From assembly GCA_040755155.1 (NCBI GenBank), contig JBFMBP010000037.1:1-64000 (forward strand): a stretch of DNA of 64,000 nt. The letters are read 5' to 3'. Made by a program: the position numbers and the translations under genes. Positions 29,358-44,300 of the stretch are shown in pieces. This DNA is from Candidatus Omnitrophota bacterium (lineage in GTDB: Bacteria > Hinthialibacterota > Hinthialibacteria > Hinthialibacterales > Hinthialibacteraceae). Each line of letters begins with the position of its first letter. The first letter of the stretch is position 1. The notes beneath the pieces were generated by a model, which was not told where the DNA came from, ran no database searches, and saw only the letters and a list, made by a program, of their open reading frames with translations.

Positions 29358-32300
29358 TTGAACAAATTCGCCAAACGCATCGCCAATCTTTCACCGGAAC
29401 AGCAAAAACTACTGATCCGGAAATTGCAGGAAAAGCGCCTCCCGCAGGCGGCGGAAAGCGGAAAGGAAATCGTTCCTCAAACCAGGGAAGGAAATCTTCC
29501 CGTCTCTTTCGCCCAGCAACGCTTATGGTTTTTGGATCAATTGGAGGGCGGCGGCGCCCATTACAACGAATTCGGCTGCTACGTCATTCAAGGCAAAATA
29601 AATATTGACGCCTTAAAGCAAAGCCTGTCAGCCATCGCCGCCCGTCATGAAATTCTACGAACCGTTTTCCCATCCTCCAACGGCGCCCCTACGCAAGCGA
29701 TTCATCCTGCGGCGTCGATCGATTTGCCTATCGAAGACCTTCGAACAATTCCGTCAAGCGAACAAAACGCGGAAATCCAGCGCCAGGCGCGGGAAGAGCG
29801 GCGCCGTCCTTTCGATCTGGCTCGCGGTCCGCTATGGCGCGTCAAACTGTTATGGGTAGGAGATGAATCTTACATCCTATTCATCGCGGTGCATCACATC
29901 GTCTTCGACCGCTGGTCGGCGGGGATATTTTCCCGCGAACTATTAGCTTGTTATGAAGCATTCTCGCAAAACCTCGCTCCATCGCTGCCTAGCCTTTCCA
30001 TCCAATACGCCGACTTCACCGTTTGGCAGCGCCAAAATATGCAGGGAGAATTATTAGAATCGCATCTGAATTATTGGAAACAAATCCTAACCGATGCTCC
30101 GCTGCCATTGGTATTGCCTTGCGATAAGCCGCGTCCGCTCAAGCAAACCTTTGATGGATGCAATGTCCGATTTCATTGCTCATCCATCCTGACGAAAAAA
30201 ATCAAATCCCTCTGCCAACAATCGGGAACGACTTTGTTCATGACGGCGGCGGCGGCTTATGCGCTTTTGCTTTCCCGCTATAGCGGCCAGGAGGATATCG
30301 TCATCGGCGCGGCTATCGCCAACCGCAGCTGCCGCGAACTTGAATCTCTGATTGGATTCTTCGTCAATACTCTGCCTTTGCGATTATCATTGAATGGCGT
30401 TCGTACTTTTTCCGAGTTATTGGCGCGGGTGAAAAAGATGGCGCTGGAGGCTTTCGATCATCAGGATTTGCCCTTCGACAAATTGGTGGAAGAGTTGCAG
30501 CCGCAGCGGGACGCCAGCCGCAGCGCTATTTTTCAAGCCATGCTCATCTTCCAAAATGCGCCGGAATCGGACGTAAAACCACATGGCATGAAATGGAGCC
30601 AGATCGAATTCGACGACGAACCGGTGCGCACCGATTTGGATTTATATCTATGGGAAGAGGACGAACATCTCTGCGGCTCGTTTCGCTACAACATCGATCT
30701 TTTCGAAAACGAAACCATCATTCGCATGAAAGAGCGTTTCCAACGCTTGTTGGAAAACGCCGCCGAACATCCCGGCGCCGAACTGGACGATTTACTATTC
30801 GATAACGCAGGCGAACCGCTAGGTCTGCCGCTTATTGCCCAATCGGCGGACAGCGGGGTTAACAGGAGACGCAAACAAGCGCCGCTATCTTATCACCAAC
30901 AGCGAATATGGTTCATCGATCATTTCGAAACCGGCAACGTCTACGCCAGCCACCCCATCTATCATAACATTCCGCTGCTATTGCATTTTGACGGAATCGT
31001 CGATGGCGAGGCATTGGAACAGAGCCTTAAGGACATCATTCTTCGCCATGCGGTATTGCGCATTCGCCTGCATGAGGATAACGAAAGAACCGTTCAAGCG
31101 GCGGATTCATGCGATTTCAAGTTAACAACAATACGACTCGATAACGCATCCATAGCCGATGCGAATTCATTGGCGCTGCGAGAGTCGCAAGAAGCTTTCG
31201 ATCTCAATCAAGAGATTCCCATCCGTGCGGCGTGGCTGCGAATGAGCGATGAAGAATCATTGTTGGTTGTAACGGCGCATCATATCGCGGTGGACAAGAA
31301 AACGCTGCGCCTTATCGCGGAAGAATTGAGCGAAATCTACAACGCCCGCCTGGCGAAGCGCGATCTATCGCTACCCCGCGCCGCCATCGATTATCTCGAT
31401 TATGCGCAATGGCAAAGCCAATTCGCTGCGAAGGATTTCGAACCGTTTCTCTTTTATTGGAAATGGCAGCTGAGAAGAAAAATTCAAGCGCTTGAACTGC
31501 CGATGCAGCGGCCGCGTCCAGCGGTTCATACTTATACGCCCGCCCGTTGCTTTTTCACAGTACATCCGAAGCTGCATCAACGCATCGAGGCGCTGGCAAC
31601 GAAGGAAAGATCTTCCGCTTACGCCGCAACGCTGACCGCCTTTCTCGTCTTGCTGCATCGCTATGCTAACCAAGACGAAATCACCGTAGGCGTTAACTAC
31701 TCCTGCCGCAATTCGGAAATTGCCCACGCCGCCGGCCCTTTCGACAATCTCTTACCGCTGCGCAACGATCTAGGCGGCAATCCCTCCTTTCAATCGCTGC
31801 TGCGCCAGACGACGAAAATATTACATCAGGCGCTTGCATTCGGCGAAATGCCGTTCGATAAGTTGGTGTTGGAGTTGAAGCCGGAAAACAATATGAGCCG
31901 CACGGCGCTCTTCGACGTTCTCTTTCAATTCGATGAAGAGAATCTCCCGGTTTTGTATATAGGCGGCGCAACGGCGCAAATCGTCGAGACCAATCTAGGT
32001 TGGGGTAAATACGATTTCAATTTGTTTATATATAAAGAAAATGAAGGCTATTCGGGAATCATTACGTTTAACAGCGATTATTACGATAACGGCTTCATCG
32101 AACAAATAGCGCGACATTACCAAGCCATCCTCGAAGCGGCTGCCAGCGATCCCGCCCAAAAAATCGACGATATTATTCTGCTCGACGAAGCGGAACATCG
32201 ACAACAATTGGAAGTTTGGAACGCCGCGCAAGCGTCTTATCCCAAAGACAAAACCTTGCATGGACTCTTCGAAGAGCAAGCGGCGCGTACTCCCGACCGC

Positions 32301-35300
32301 ATCGCCATCGTTGAGGGAAATCAAGCCTGGACTTACCGCGAACTCGACGCCAGCGCCAACCGCTTGGCTCATTATCTGCGCAAGTTTGGCGTTGGTACGG
32401 ACGATCTCGTCGCCCTATGCTTGAATCGTTCGCAGGACGCCGTCGCCGCCATGTTGGCCGTGTTGAAGGCTGGAGGAGCTTACTTTCCCTTAGATCCCGC
32501 CCATCCGCAAGAACGCCTGCGCTTCATGCTGCAAGACGCGGGCGCGCAATTTCTCATCACAACGCAATCGTTGAGCGACGTGATTACGGATACTATTTCC
32601 CATCGCATTCTTCTGGACGCCGACAGCGAAAAAATCGCCGCCCAATCCTCAACGCCGCCTGCCAATCTTACTCAACCGCATCATCTTGCTTATTGCATTT
32701 ACACCTCCGGCTCTACGGGTAAGCCGAAAGGCGTTTTATTAGAACATCGCAACATCGTGCGGTTGATGAAAAACGATAAATTCCTCTTCAATTTCAATGC
32801 CGATGACGTTTGGGCTTTATTTCATTCCTATTGCTTCGATTTTTCCGTATGGGAAATGTATGGCGCGCTTCTTTACGGCGGCAAACTCGTCATCGTTCCT
32901 AAAGAGACGGCTCAAGATCCCGCTCTCTTTCTCGATCTGCTCGTGCGCGAGCGCGTTACGATCTTGAATCAAACGCCAAGCGCCTTCTATCATCTGGCGC
33001 AGGAAGCGTTAGAACGCGGTTGCCCTGACCTCGCTTTACGCTGCGTCATCTTTGGAGGCGAGGCGCTTCATCCCATCCAACTGAAAAAATGGCGCGAAGC
33101 CTATCCCGCCGTGAATCTCGTCAACATGTACGGCATCACCGAAACCACGGTGCACGTTACGTACAAAGAAATTACGGAAAAGGAGATTGCGGCGGACGAG
33201 AGCAATATTGGCGTTCCTATTCCCACGACGACCGCGTATGTTATGGATTCCCGGCAACGCCTCTTACCCGTTGGCGTTCCGGGCGAGTTGTGCGTCGGCG
33301 GAGAGGGCGTCGGGCGCGGGTATTTGCGCCGGGACGATTTGTCACGCGAAAAATTCATCGCCAATCCCTACAAACCGCAGGAGCGACTTTATCGTTCTGG
33401 CGACCTGGCCAAATGGCTTCCTAACGGCGAATTGGTTTATCATGGCCGGATCGACGACCAGGTTCAAATCCGGGGTTTTCGCGTGGAGCTGGGCGAAATC
33501 CGCAGCCAGTTGCTCCAACATCCCGCCGTTTCCGAAGCAGAAATCGCTACTCGAAAAGATCGGTTCGAATCGCTGGAACTGATCGCTTATATCGTTCCCT
33601 CCGCCGCCATCGCCGCCGCCGATTTACGCCAACATTTGGCGCGCGCGCTTCCCGATTATATGATCCCGTCGGTTTTCGTAACGCTCAAAGCCATGCCGCT
33701 GACTTCCAACGGCAAAGTAGATCGGCGCGCCTTGCCCGAACCGCAAGCGTCATCCATCGGCGGAGAAGAAGCGTTTTCGATTCCCAAAACTCCAACGCAA
33801 GAAATCCTCGCAACCATTTGGGCCGAAGTATTGCGGATGGATCGCGTTGGCCTTCACGACAATTTTTTCGATTTGGGCGGACATTCTTTATTGGCCACGC
33901 AAGTCGTCTCCCGCTTGCGCCGCGCCTTCGCTATCGAGTTGCCCGTCATCCGTCTTTTCGATTCGCCAACGATCGCCCAATTAAGCGAACATATCGCCGC
34001 CGCGCGCCTCAGCCATTCACTTCAGACGCCTCCCTTGCAACCTTGCGCTAAAATGGAAAGTCTTCCTCTTTCCTTCTCTCAAGAACGATTACGGTTTTTG
34101 GATCAATTGGAGGGCCGCCGCGACGTATACAACATTACGGCGGCTTTGCGAATCGAAGGGCCGCTTGATGCGGACATCATGCTGCGCTGCATTAATGAGA
34201 TCGTTCGGCGGCATGAAATTTTGAGAACTGCATTTCCCAATATCAATGGCAGACCGTCGCAGGTCATCGCGGCCAGCCTTGACTTGCCGCTGCCTATAAT
34301 CGATCTGCGCCATAAACCAAAAGAAGAACGCGCCGCCGAAGTGCAGCGAATCATCAATGAAGAAGCGCAGCATACTTTCGATTTGACAAAAGTTCCATTG
34401 CTGTGGCTGGTTCTGCTTCAAGTCGATTTTCATGAATTCATCATCGTCATGACCGCGCATCATATCGTTTTCGACGGCTGGTCTGCGGGTGTTTTTATTA
34501 AAGAATTTTCGGTTTTTTATCGATCATTTCTCGAAGGCGTTCCCGCCGCGCCGCCGCCACTTTCCATCCAATACGCCGATTATACGCTATGGCAGCGCCA
34601 ATGGCTGGCGGGCGTAGCTTTGCAACAACTAACTGATTATTGGCGGAAGCGGCTGCGGGGCGCTCCTGCGCTGCTGGAATTGCCTTGCGATCGTCCCCGG
34701 CCTGCGGTGAAGACGTTTCAAGGACGGACGCTTTATTTTTCCATCGATAGCGATCTTACGCAAAAATTGAAATCCTTGAGCCGCCATTCGGGCGCGACAT
34801 TATTTATGACTCTGTTGTCTGGTTATGGCGTTTTGCTTCATCGCTACAGCCATCAGGACGACATCGTCATCGGAACGCCAGTCGCCAACCGCAATCGTCA
34901 AGAGTTGGAACCATTGATTGGCTTCTTCGTCAATACGTTGGCTCTGCGCTTGGATTTTGCGGGGAATCCCTCCTTCTCGGATTTGTTGGAACAAACGCGC
35001 CGCGCCGCGCTTGATGCTTACGACCATCAAGATATTCCCTTCGAGCAGCTGGTGGAAGCATTGCATCCGGAACGCAATCTAAGCCATACGCCCATCTTTC
35101 AAGCCGCATTGGCATTGCAAAATGCTCCCTTGGAGAAACTGGAACTGCCGGGGCTGCGCTTCGAACCATTACTAGTGGATAACGAAACGGCGAAATTCGA
35201 TTTAAGTTTATTGATGGAAGAAGCGGATGGAGGATTGAACGCCGTTTTGGAATACAGCGCCGATCTATTCGACGAATCGACTATGATCCGCTTCGCAGGC

Positions 35301-38300
35301 CATTTCAAAACGATCCTGCAAGCCGTTGCCGATAATCCCCAACAACGCCTATCCGATATCCCGCTGTTAACGAACGATGAGCAGCTTCAACTTATCGAAT
35401 GGAATAAAACGAAAAGCGCCTATCCCCGCGATGTTTCCATTCATCGTCTTTTCGAAGAACAAGCGGCGCTTCGTCCTGACGCCATCGCTGTTGAATATGG
35501 AAAGGATAAGATTGCTTACCGGGAATTGAATGCTCGTTCGAATCAATTGGCGCAGCGCTTGATCGTTGAAGGCGTTGTTCCTGGAACTATGGTTGTCCTT
35601 TTCGCCGAACGTTCTCTGGAAATGATTGTAGGGATGCTGGGCATACTTAAAGCGGGCGGCGTCTATGTTCCTTTGGATACCGCCTATCCTCAAGAGCGAT
35701 TGGAATTCATGGCGAAAGACTGCCAGGCGCCGATCTTATTGACGCAAAGCTGTTTGCAAAACTGTTTGCCGCAACATCAAGGAACCATCCTTCGCCTCGA
35801 TGCGGATTGGGACAATATCTCAAAAGAAAACGGCGAGAATCTCAGCGTCGACGTTTCCGGAGAACATCCCGCCTATGTCATCTACACATCGGGATCGACC
35901 GGCGAACCCAAAGGCATCGTCATTCCCCACCGCGCCGTCAATCGATTAGTCGTTAATTCCGATTACATTCGACTCGAAACGGTGGACGCCGTCGCCCAGG
36001 CTTCCAACGCCTCCTTCGACGCCGCCACCTTTGAAATTTGGGGAGCGCTGCTCAACGGCGCCCGCTTGGTTATTGTCGAACGCGACATCGCTCTTTCTCC
36101 GCGAGAATTCGCCGCATGCTTGCAGCAGCATGAAATCACCACGTTGTTTCTGACAACGGCGCTATTCAACCAAATCGCCCGCGAAGCTTCGGACGCTTTT
36201 CGGGGATTGAATCACTTGCTTTTCGGCGGCGAGGCGGTCGATCCGCAATGGGCGCGGCGGATTTTAGCGAATGGAGCGCCGAGACGCTTGCTTCACGTCT
36301 ATGGCCCCACGGAAAATACTACCTTCTCATCATGGCATTTAATTAAGCAAGTTCCCGAAGACGCCGTTACGATCCCCATCGGCGGCCCCATCGCCAATAC
36401 CCAGATTTATGTTTTGGATCGATATCTGCAAACGGTTCCCGTCGGCGTTCCCGGCGAGTTGTGTCTTTGCGGCGACGGCCTTGCTCTCGGTTATCTCAAC
36501 CGGCCGGATTTGACGGCGGAGAAATTCATCCCCAATCCCTTCCAGAACGATCCTGATTCGAGGCTCTATAAAACAGGCGACTTGGTTCGCCGCCTTCCGG
36601 ACGGCGCCATCGAATTTTTAGGACGAACCGATTATCAAGTAAAAATACGCGGCTTCCGCGTCGAACTGGGAGAAATAGAAAGCGCGCTTGACGGGCATCC
36701 CGCCGTCCAGGAATCGGTGGTTCTCTATCGGGACGAACGCCTCGCCGCCTACCTGGTTTTTGGTCCTGATGCAGCCATTCCCATCAAAGAAATTATCCGT
36801 TATCTGGAACGCCGATTGCCGGAATATATGATCCCATCGTTCTTCACAGCAATGGATGCGTTTCCGCTTAATGAAAATGGGAAAATCGACCGCCGCCAAT
36901 TGCCCGAACCGGAACGCATTGCTTCTGATGACGCTTATGCGCCGCCTCGTACGCCAACGGAAGAAATTCTCGCTGGAATCTGGGCCAAAATCCTGCGATT
37001 GGACAGCATCGGGATTTACGATAATTTTTTCGCTTTGGGCGGACATTCCTTATTGGCTACGCAAACCGTTTCCCGCATCCGCGAAGCCTTCGCCGTCGAA
37101 TTGCCATTGCGCCATTTGTTTCAGTCGCCCACTATTGCGGGTTTGGCGGAGTACATCGAAATGGCGCGGCGCGAGGGACAAAGTCAACCACCCCCCATCG
37201 AACCCATTCCCAAAGATAACAATCCTGCCCTCTCCTTCGCGCAAGAACGTTTGTGGTTTCTCGATCAGCTGGAGCCGGGCAATCCTTTTTATAACGTCTC
37301 GATCGCATTGCGCCTTACTGGCCCGCTGCGCATTGACGCTTTGGAAAAAGGATTAAACGAAATCGTCCGTCGCCACGAATCCTTGCGCACGTTTTTTAAG
37401 TCCATCAGCGGTAAACCCGTACAAATCATTGCGCCATCCATAAAAATATCCTTGCCTCTCATCGATCTAACTTCCTCTCCCGAATCTCAGCGAATGAACG
37501 AGGCTCATAGGCTCATCGCCGAGGAAGCGCGCCTTCCCTTCGATCTCTCTCAAAGCCCCTTGCTGCGCGCATCGCTGCTGCGGCTGCATGACGAGGATCA
37601 CATCCTGCGACTGACTATGCACCATATCGTTTCCGACGGCTGGTCGTTGGGCATACTCATCCAAGAACTAGCCCCTCTCTACACAGCTAATAGGCAAGGC
37701 GATAACATAAAGCTTGCAGAACCGCCGATTCAATACGCCGACTTCGCCGCCTGGCAGCGCCATTGGCTCAGCGGCGAAAGGTTGGAAAAGCAAATCCGTT
37801 ATTGGAAAGAGAAATTGGCGGGAGCGCCGCCTTCGTTAGAACTGCCCGCCGACCGGCCGCATCCGCCCGCGCAAACCTTCCAAGGCGGCAGCGTGAAATT
37901 CGAAATCGGCGCCAACGGCGCGAAGCAATTGCGAAGTTTGAGCCAGCAGTCCGAAGCCACCCTGTTCATGACGCTGCTCTCCGCCTTCGCCGTTTTGCTT
38001 TATCGTTATAGCGGCCAAGAAGACATCGTCATCGGCTCCCCTATCGCCAATCGCACTCGCGGCGAAATCGAATCCTTGATTGGCTTTTTCGTCAATACGC
38101 TGGCGCTGCGCATTGAGTTGCCAGGCAATCCAACGTTCAACGAACTATTGCAGCAAGTTCGCCAATCGGCGTTGGACGCTTACGCCCATCAAGACCTGCC
38201 GTTCGAAAAGCTCGTCGATGAATTGCAAGTGGAGCGCGACTTGAGCCTCAATCCAATATTTCAGGTCATGTTCGCTTTGCAGAATGCGCCTATGCCAATG

Positions 38301-41300
38301 TTGGAATTGCCGGAGTTGAACATCAGCCTGGTCGAGACGAAAAGAGTTACCGCCTTGTTCGATCTCGTGCTCGATATGTGGGAAACGGACGATTCGTTGA
38401 CGGGAGTATTGGAATATAACAGCGATATATTCGACGAATCCACCATTCAGCGATTAGCAGGTCATTTCCAAATCCTACTCGCGGCGCTAGCTGCCAATCC
38501 CGATTTGCGCCTGAACGATGCGCCGCTGCTTGCCCTGGAGGAAGAGAAGCAATTGCTGTCGATGGGAAACGGCCCCCGCATTACATATCCTATCCATAAA
38601 ACGATTCACGAACTCTTCGAAGAACAGGCGCAGAAAGGGCCGCAGCGTATCGCCGCCGTTCATAACAGCGCAACTATTACCTACGCCGAACTTAACGCCA
38701 AAGCTAACCGAATCGCCCATCGCCTGCGCCGCCTGGGGCTTCGGCGCAACGAATTCGCAGCCATCCTCGATCAACGCGGCATCGATTTTCTCGCTTCTAT
38801 GCTGGGCGTTCTCAAAGCGGGCGGCGCGTTTTTGCCCATCGATCCCGGCTATCCGCAGGATCGCGTGAATTACATGGCGTCGAACAGCAGCTCTCGCTTT
38901 CTCATTACGCGATCTTCAATATTCAATATATTCTCTCTTAATGAAAATGATGATTTACAGCATATTCTGCGGCTTGATGAAGATAATTTGGAAACAGAAC
39001 CAATAACTAATCCCAATTGCATTAATGACAGCGGCGACCGCGCCTATATGCTCTATACCTCCGGTTCTACCGGCTTGCCAAAAGGCGCGATCGTTCGGCA
39101 TAACGGCGCGGTCAATCATATCTTCGCCGAATTCGATCTCTTGCAATTCCATCGTGATTCCGCCTTTTTGCAAAGCGCTCCATCGTCGTCAGACATTTCC
39201 GTCTGGCAATTTCTGGCGCCCAGCCTCATTGGCGGACGAACGATCATCGCCGATTTCGAAACCGTTTGCGATGCGGCGCGGCTTTTCCAAACCATCCGCT
39301 CGCAGCGCATCACGCTCATCGAACTTGTGCCGGTCGTCATGAAGGCGCTGCTGGATTATGTCCGCGCTCTGCCGCCGGACGAACGTTCTTTGCCCCAGCT
39401 GGAATGGGCAATGGCGACGGGAGAAACCGTTCCCGTCTCTCTCGCGAACGATTGGCTAGAATGCTATCCCCATATCAAACTAGTCAACGCCTACGGCCCT
39501 ACGGAAGCCGCCGACGATATTTGTCAATTTGTTATCGATAAGCCGTTACCGCCAGACCGGCGCGGAGTTCCCATCGGCAATCCCATATCGAATCTGACGC
39601 TCTACGTTCTCGACCGCCATATGAAACTGACGCCTATCGGCGTTCCAGGCGAAATCTGCGTTTCTGGCGTCGGAGTGGGTGAAGGCTATTGGAACGACGA
39701 GGCCAAAACGCGCGCCGTTTTCGTCCCTAATCCCTACGCGGACGAAGGACGCGGCGAAACGTTATACCGCACCGGCGATATCGGCTTTTGGCCGGCAGAC
39801 GGCGCGTTGGAATGCCTGGGCCGGGTGGACGATCAAATCAAACTGCGCGGTTTCCGCATCGAATTGGGCGAAATCGAAGGCGCGCTGCGCCAGCATCCCG
39901 CCGTCGGCGAGGCCGCCGTTATTCTGCGCGAAGACGCGCCGGGAGATAAACGCCTAGCGGCTTATATCGTCCCCAACGCCGCTTCTGCGCCCGCGCAACA
40001 ATACATGCTGGAACTACAAGGCGAGCAAATCGATCTTTGGCAAAACCTGCATGACGATAGTTATACCCAATCGCTGACGCATGGCGACGAAACCTTCAAC
40101 GTCATCGGCTGGGACAGCAACTACGACGGCGCCCCGCTGCCAGAAGCCGACATGCGCGAGTACGTCGATTTTACGGTTCAACGCATTCTCACACTTAATC
40201 CGCGCCGCGCATTGGAAATCGGCTGCGGAACCGGACTCATCATGTTCCCGCTGTTGCCCCATTGCCAATCCTATCGGGGAACCGATTTGTCGCAGACGGC
40301 TATCGAACGCTTGCGTCCATTGCAGTCTTCGCCGGATTGGCAGCGAAAAATCAAAGGACTTAGCGCAGCGATTTTGGAACGAAGAAAGGCAGACGATTTC
40401 AGCGGCATTGAGCCGGGATTTTACGACATTGCGTTGCTGCCTTCCGTGATTCAATATTTTCCCAGCGTCGATTATCTTCTTGACGTATTGGAAGGATTAA
40501 TCGGAATCCTGCAACCTTGCGGAAGCATTTTCCTTGGAGATGTCCGCAGTTTGCCTTTGCTCAAAACCTTTTATGCTTCCGTACAATTTTTCAAGGCCGA
40601 CGATTCCCTCGCTTCGGCGGAACTGGCGGAGCGTATTCGGCGTCAGATGGCGATAGAGCAGGAAATGGCCGTCGATCCCGCTTTTTTCTATGCGTTGCAG
40701 CATCGTTTCTCGCAAATTTCTCACGTGGATATTCTGCCCAAGCGCGGATTCCATCACAACGAAATGACTCGCTTTCGCTACGACGTTGTCATTCGGCTGG
40801 GACAGGAAGCAGAAGATATCCTCTCAACCGATTGGCGCAATTGGACGCAAAAATCTTTATCCATAGCCGAAATCCGCAGCATTATGGAAGACGAACGGCC
40901 GGAGAGTTTCGGTTTGCGCTCCATCGCCAATCGCCGCGTCTGGGAAGAGAACCAAATCCTGCATTGGCTCGCCGCCAAGGATTTCTATGCCAGCGTAGGC
41001 GAAATGCGGTCGGCTTTGCGGCGCCTTCAACCTGCCGGCCTGGAACCGGAAGAATTGTGGAATCTGGAAAAGGATTTGCCTTATTACGTTGATATCCGCA
41101 TGGCTCAATCCGCAATGGATGGACGTTTTGACGCATTATTCACGCGCCGCCGCGATGGCCAAAAAAGACTGCGCCTATCATTTGTCGATCGCAGCGAAGC
41201 CAAACCGTGGAACCAATACGCCAATAATCCTTTGCATGAAAAACTGGCGCGCAAGCTGACGCCGCTTCTGCGCGAGTTCCTCAAAGATAAAACGCCTCAT

Positions 41301-44300
41301 TATATGGTTCCTTCCGATTTCGTTTTTCTTCGCAATATGCCCTTGACGCCAGCGGGCAAGATCGACCGCCAGGCGCTGCCTAGGCCGGATTCCTCCCAAC
41401 GCCTGGCCGTAGGCGAATACCGCGCGCCCATTACTTGCAAGGAAAAAATTCTCGCCGAAATATGGAAAGAGGTTTTAGGAATCGATCAGGTTGGAATCGA
41501 TCATAATTTTTTTGAACTCGGCGGACACAGTTTGAAGGCGACGCAGATAGTCAGCCGGATTCATCGCGATTTGAATGTGGAAATATCGCTTAGGGATATT
41601 TTCAATCATCCAACGATTGCAGAGTTAGTTGAAAAGATCGGCGGCCAAACAGCCAGCGCTTTTCAAACGATTGAAAAAACGCCGGATGCGGCGGATTATC
41701 CGCTCTCCCACGGCCAACGCCGTCTGTGGATGCTGGCGCAGATGGATGGCGGCTCCGCCGCATACAACATGCCCGCCGCCCTGCTGCTCGAAGGGGCCAT
41801 CGATCCGAAAGCGATGGAACGAGCCTTCGCTGAACTGACGCAAAGGCATGAATCCTTGCGTACTGTATTTGTTATGGTAAATGACGAACCACGTCAGAGG
41901 ATTCTTCCCGCCATAGACGCCCATCTTCGCCTCATCGATTTGCGCGTAGAATCTTTCCCGGAACAGAAAGCGCGGGAAATCGCACTCGCCGACGCAGCGC
42001 TGCGCTTCGATCTGGAAAAGGGAGGATTGATCCGCCTATCGCTTTTGCAACTCGCTAAAGAGCGCCATGTTTTGCTTTTCAACATGCACCACATCATTTC
42101 CGACGATTGGAGCCAAGGCGTATTAGTGCGCGATTTTATGACGCTGAATAAAGAGATTCACCGTGGAGAAAATCCTTCCCTGCCGCCGCTGCGCATCCAA
42201 TATCGCGATTATGCGCAATGGCAAAATCGCTTCTTGGCGAGCGAGGCGGGCGCCATCCATCGCGATTATTGGCATAACAAACTTGCGGGAGAAATCCCGG
42301 TTCTCGACCTGGCGGCTGATTGTCCCCGGCCGCCAGTGAAAACTTACAATGGACGCAGCCATTCCTATAGACTTGATTCCCAACAAACGCAGACGATTCA
42401 TTCGCTCATCCGCCGCCATAATGCAAGCCTGTTCATGTTCCTATCGGCGGCGGTCAAAACGCTGCTTTTCCGTTATACGAATCAAGAAGAAATTCTCATT
42501 GGATTTCCTACGGCGGGGCGTAATCATCCCAGCTTGGAAGATCAAATAGGCTTTTATATCAATACGCTGCCATTGTTGGACCGCCTGCAAGGCGAAATGC
42601 GTTTTGAAGATTTATTGCGCCAGATCAGCCGCAGCGTCGCCGAAGCTATTGATCATCAAAGTTATCCTTTCGACCGTTTGGTGGATGAATTGAATCTCAG
42701 CCGCGACGTCAGCCGCTCGCCTATGTTCGATGTCATCATCGTACTGCAAAATGCGGAGACGCAAGATTTCATCCTAGATGGAGTGAAAATTCATCCTTTC
42801 ATTCATGAATACGAAACCAGCAAATTCGATCTGGCTTTCACTTTCGAGGAAAAAGAAGGAACGATCCAGGCGGATATTGTTTACAACACGGACTTATTTC
42901 TCCCCGAGCGCATCGAATGTATGGGGCGTCATTTGATAAATTTGATCGACAGCCTGCTTACCGATCCATCCTTACCCATCGCGCGATTGAATCTGCTTGA
43001 CGAGAACGAGAGACGTCATATTCTCTGCGACTTCAATTCGCCTCAAGCGGCTTTCCCAACGCCCACGCTGGTGGCATGGTTCGAAAATCAAGTGGAGAAA
43101 ACGCCAGATCGCATCGCCGTTGCTTTCGATAGCGCGAACGGCAGGCGCGAATGGACTTACCGCGAACTCAATGCCCGCGCCAACCAACTGGCCCATCATC
43201 TGCGCCGCTTGGGCGTTGAGCGTAACACGCTCATTAGAGTCTATCTTGATCGTTCGCCGGAAATGCTCGCCGCGCTCTTAGGCGTTATCAAAGCCGGAGG
43301 CGCCTACGTTCCTTTCGACGCCGCCCATCCTGCCGAACGCCTCGCTTACATGCTGCAAGACGCGCAAACGCCCATTTTAATAACGCAAAATAAATTAATC
43401 GATACTTTGCCGAATCATCACGCCAGCGTACTTCGTCTCGACGGCGACGCCGAAATCATCGCCCGCGAGAACGAGGATAATCCACTGCGGCTCAATGTTT
43501 CCAGCGATGCCGCTTACGTTATCTACACCTCTGGTTCCACGGGCAAACCTAAAGGAACCGTCGTTTCTCACGCCAACGTCTCGCGCCTCTTTACATCGAC
43601 GGAAGATTGGTTCCATTTCAACGAAAACGATGTTTGGACAATGTTTCATTCCTATGCCTTCGATTTTTCCGTATGGGAAATGTGGGGCGCATTATTGTAC
43701 GGCGGGCGGCTCGTTGTGATTCCGCAAGAAATCGCGCGATCGCCGAAAGAGTTTTATCAGATGTTAGCGCGGGAAAATGTAACCGTGCTCAACCAAACGC
43801 CATCGGCTTTTCGGACATTGATTCAAGTAGAGGAAGAGACGCGCGTTGAGTTGTCGCTTCGGCTAGTGATCTTCGGCGGCGAAACGCTAGAAATGCAAAG
43901 CCTGAAGCCGTGGTTTCAGCGTCACGGCGATGCGAAGCCGCAGCTGGTAAACATGTACGGCATCACAGAAACGACGGTGCACGTTACCTATCGACCGCTG
44001 ACCGCCGCCGATGCGCTGAACCGCGCCAGCCTCATCGGCCGACCATTGCCGGATTTGCGCCTCTATCTTTTTGACGCCTATCAGCAACCGGTTCCAGTCG
44101 GAACGCCGGGAGAAATTTACGTCGGCGGAGCGGGAGTATCGCAAGGCTACCTGCGCCGCCCCGAGTTGGCGGCGGAGCGCTTTATTTCCGATCCCTTCGG
44201 CGAAGCCGGCGAACGCCTCTATCGTTCGGGCGACTTGGGCCGCTATCGCTTTGACGGCGAGATCGAGTATTTAGGCCGCATCGACCGCCAGATCCAAATT

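Noticed and set aside
37180-37250. Gene boundary within the long NRPS
   Set aside because: The linker between T2 and C4 is short and in frame, with no stop or start signals. The 5192-residue reading holds throughout.
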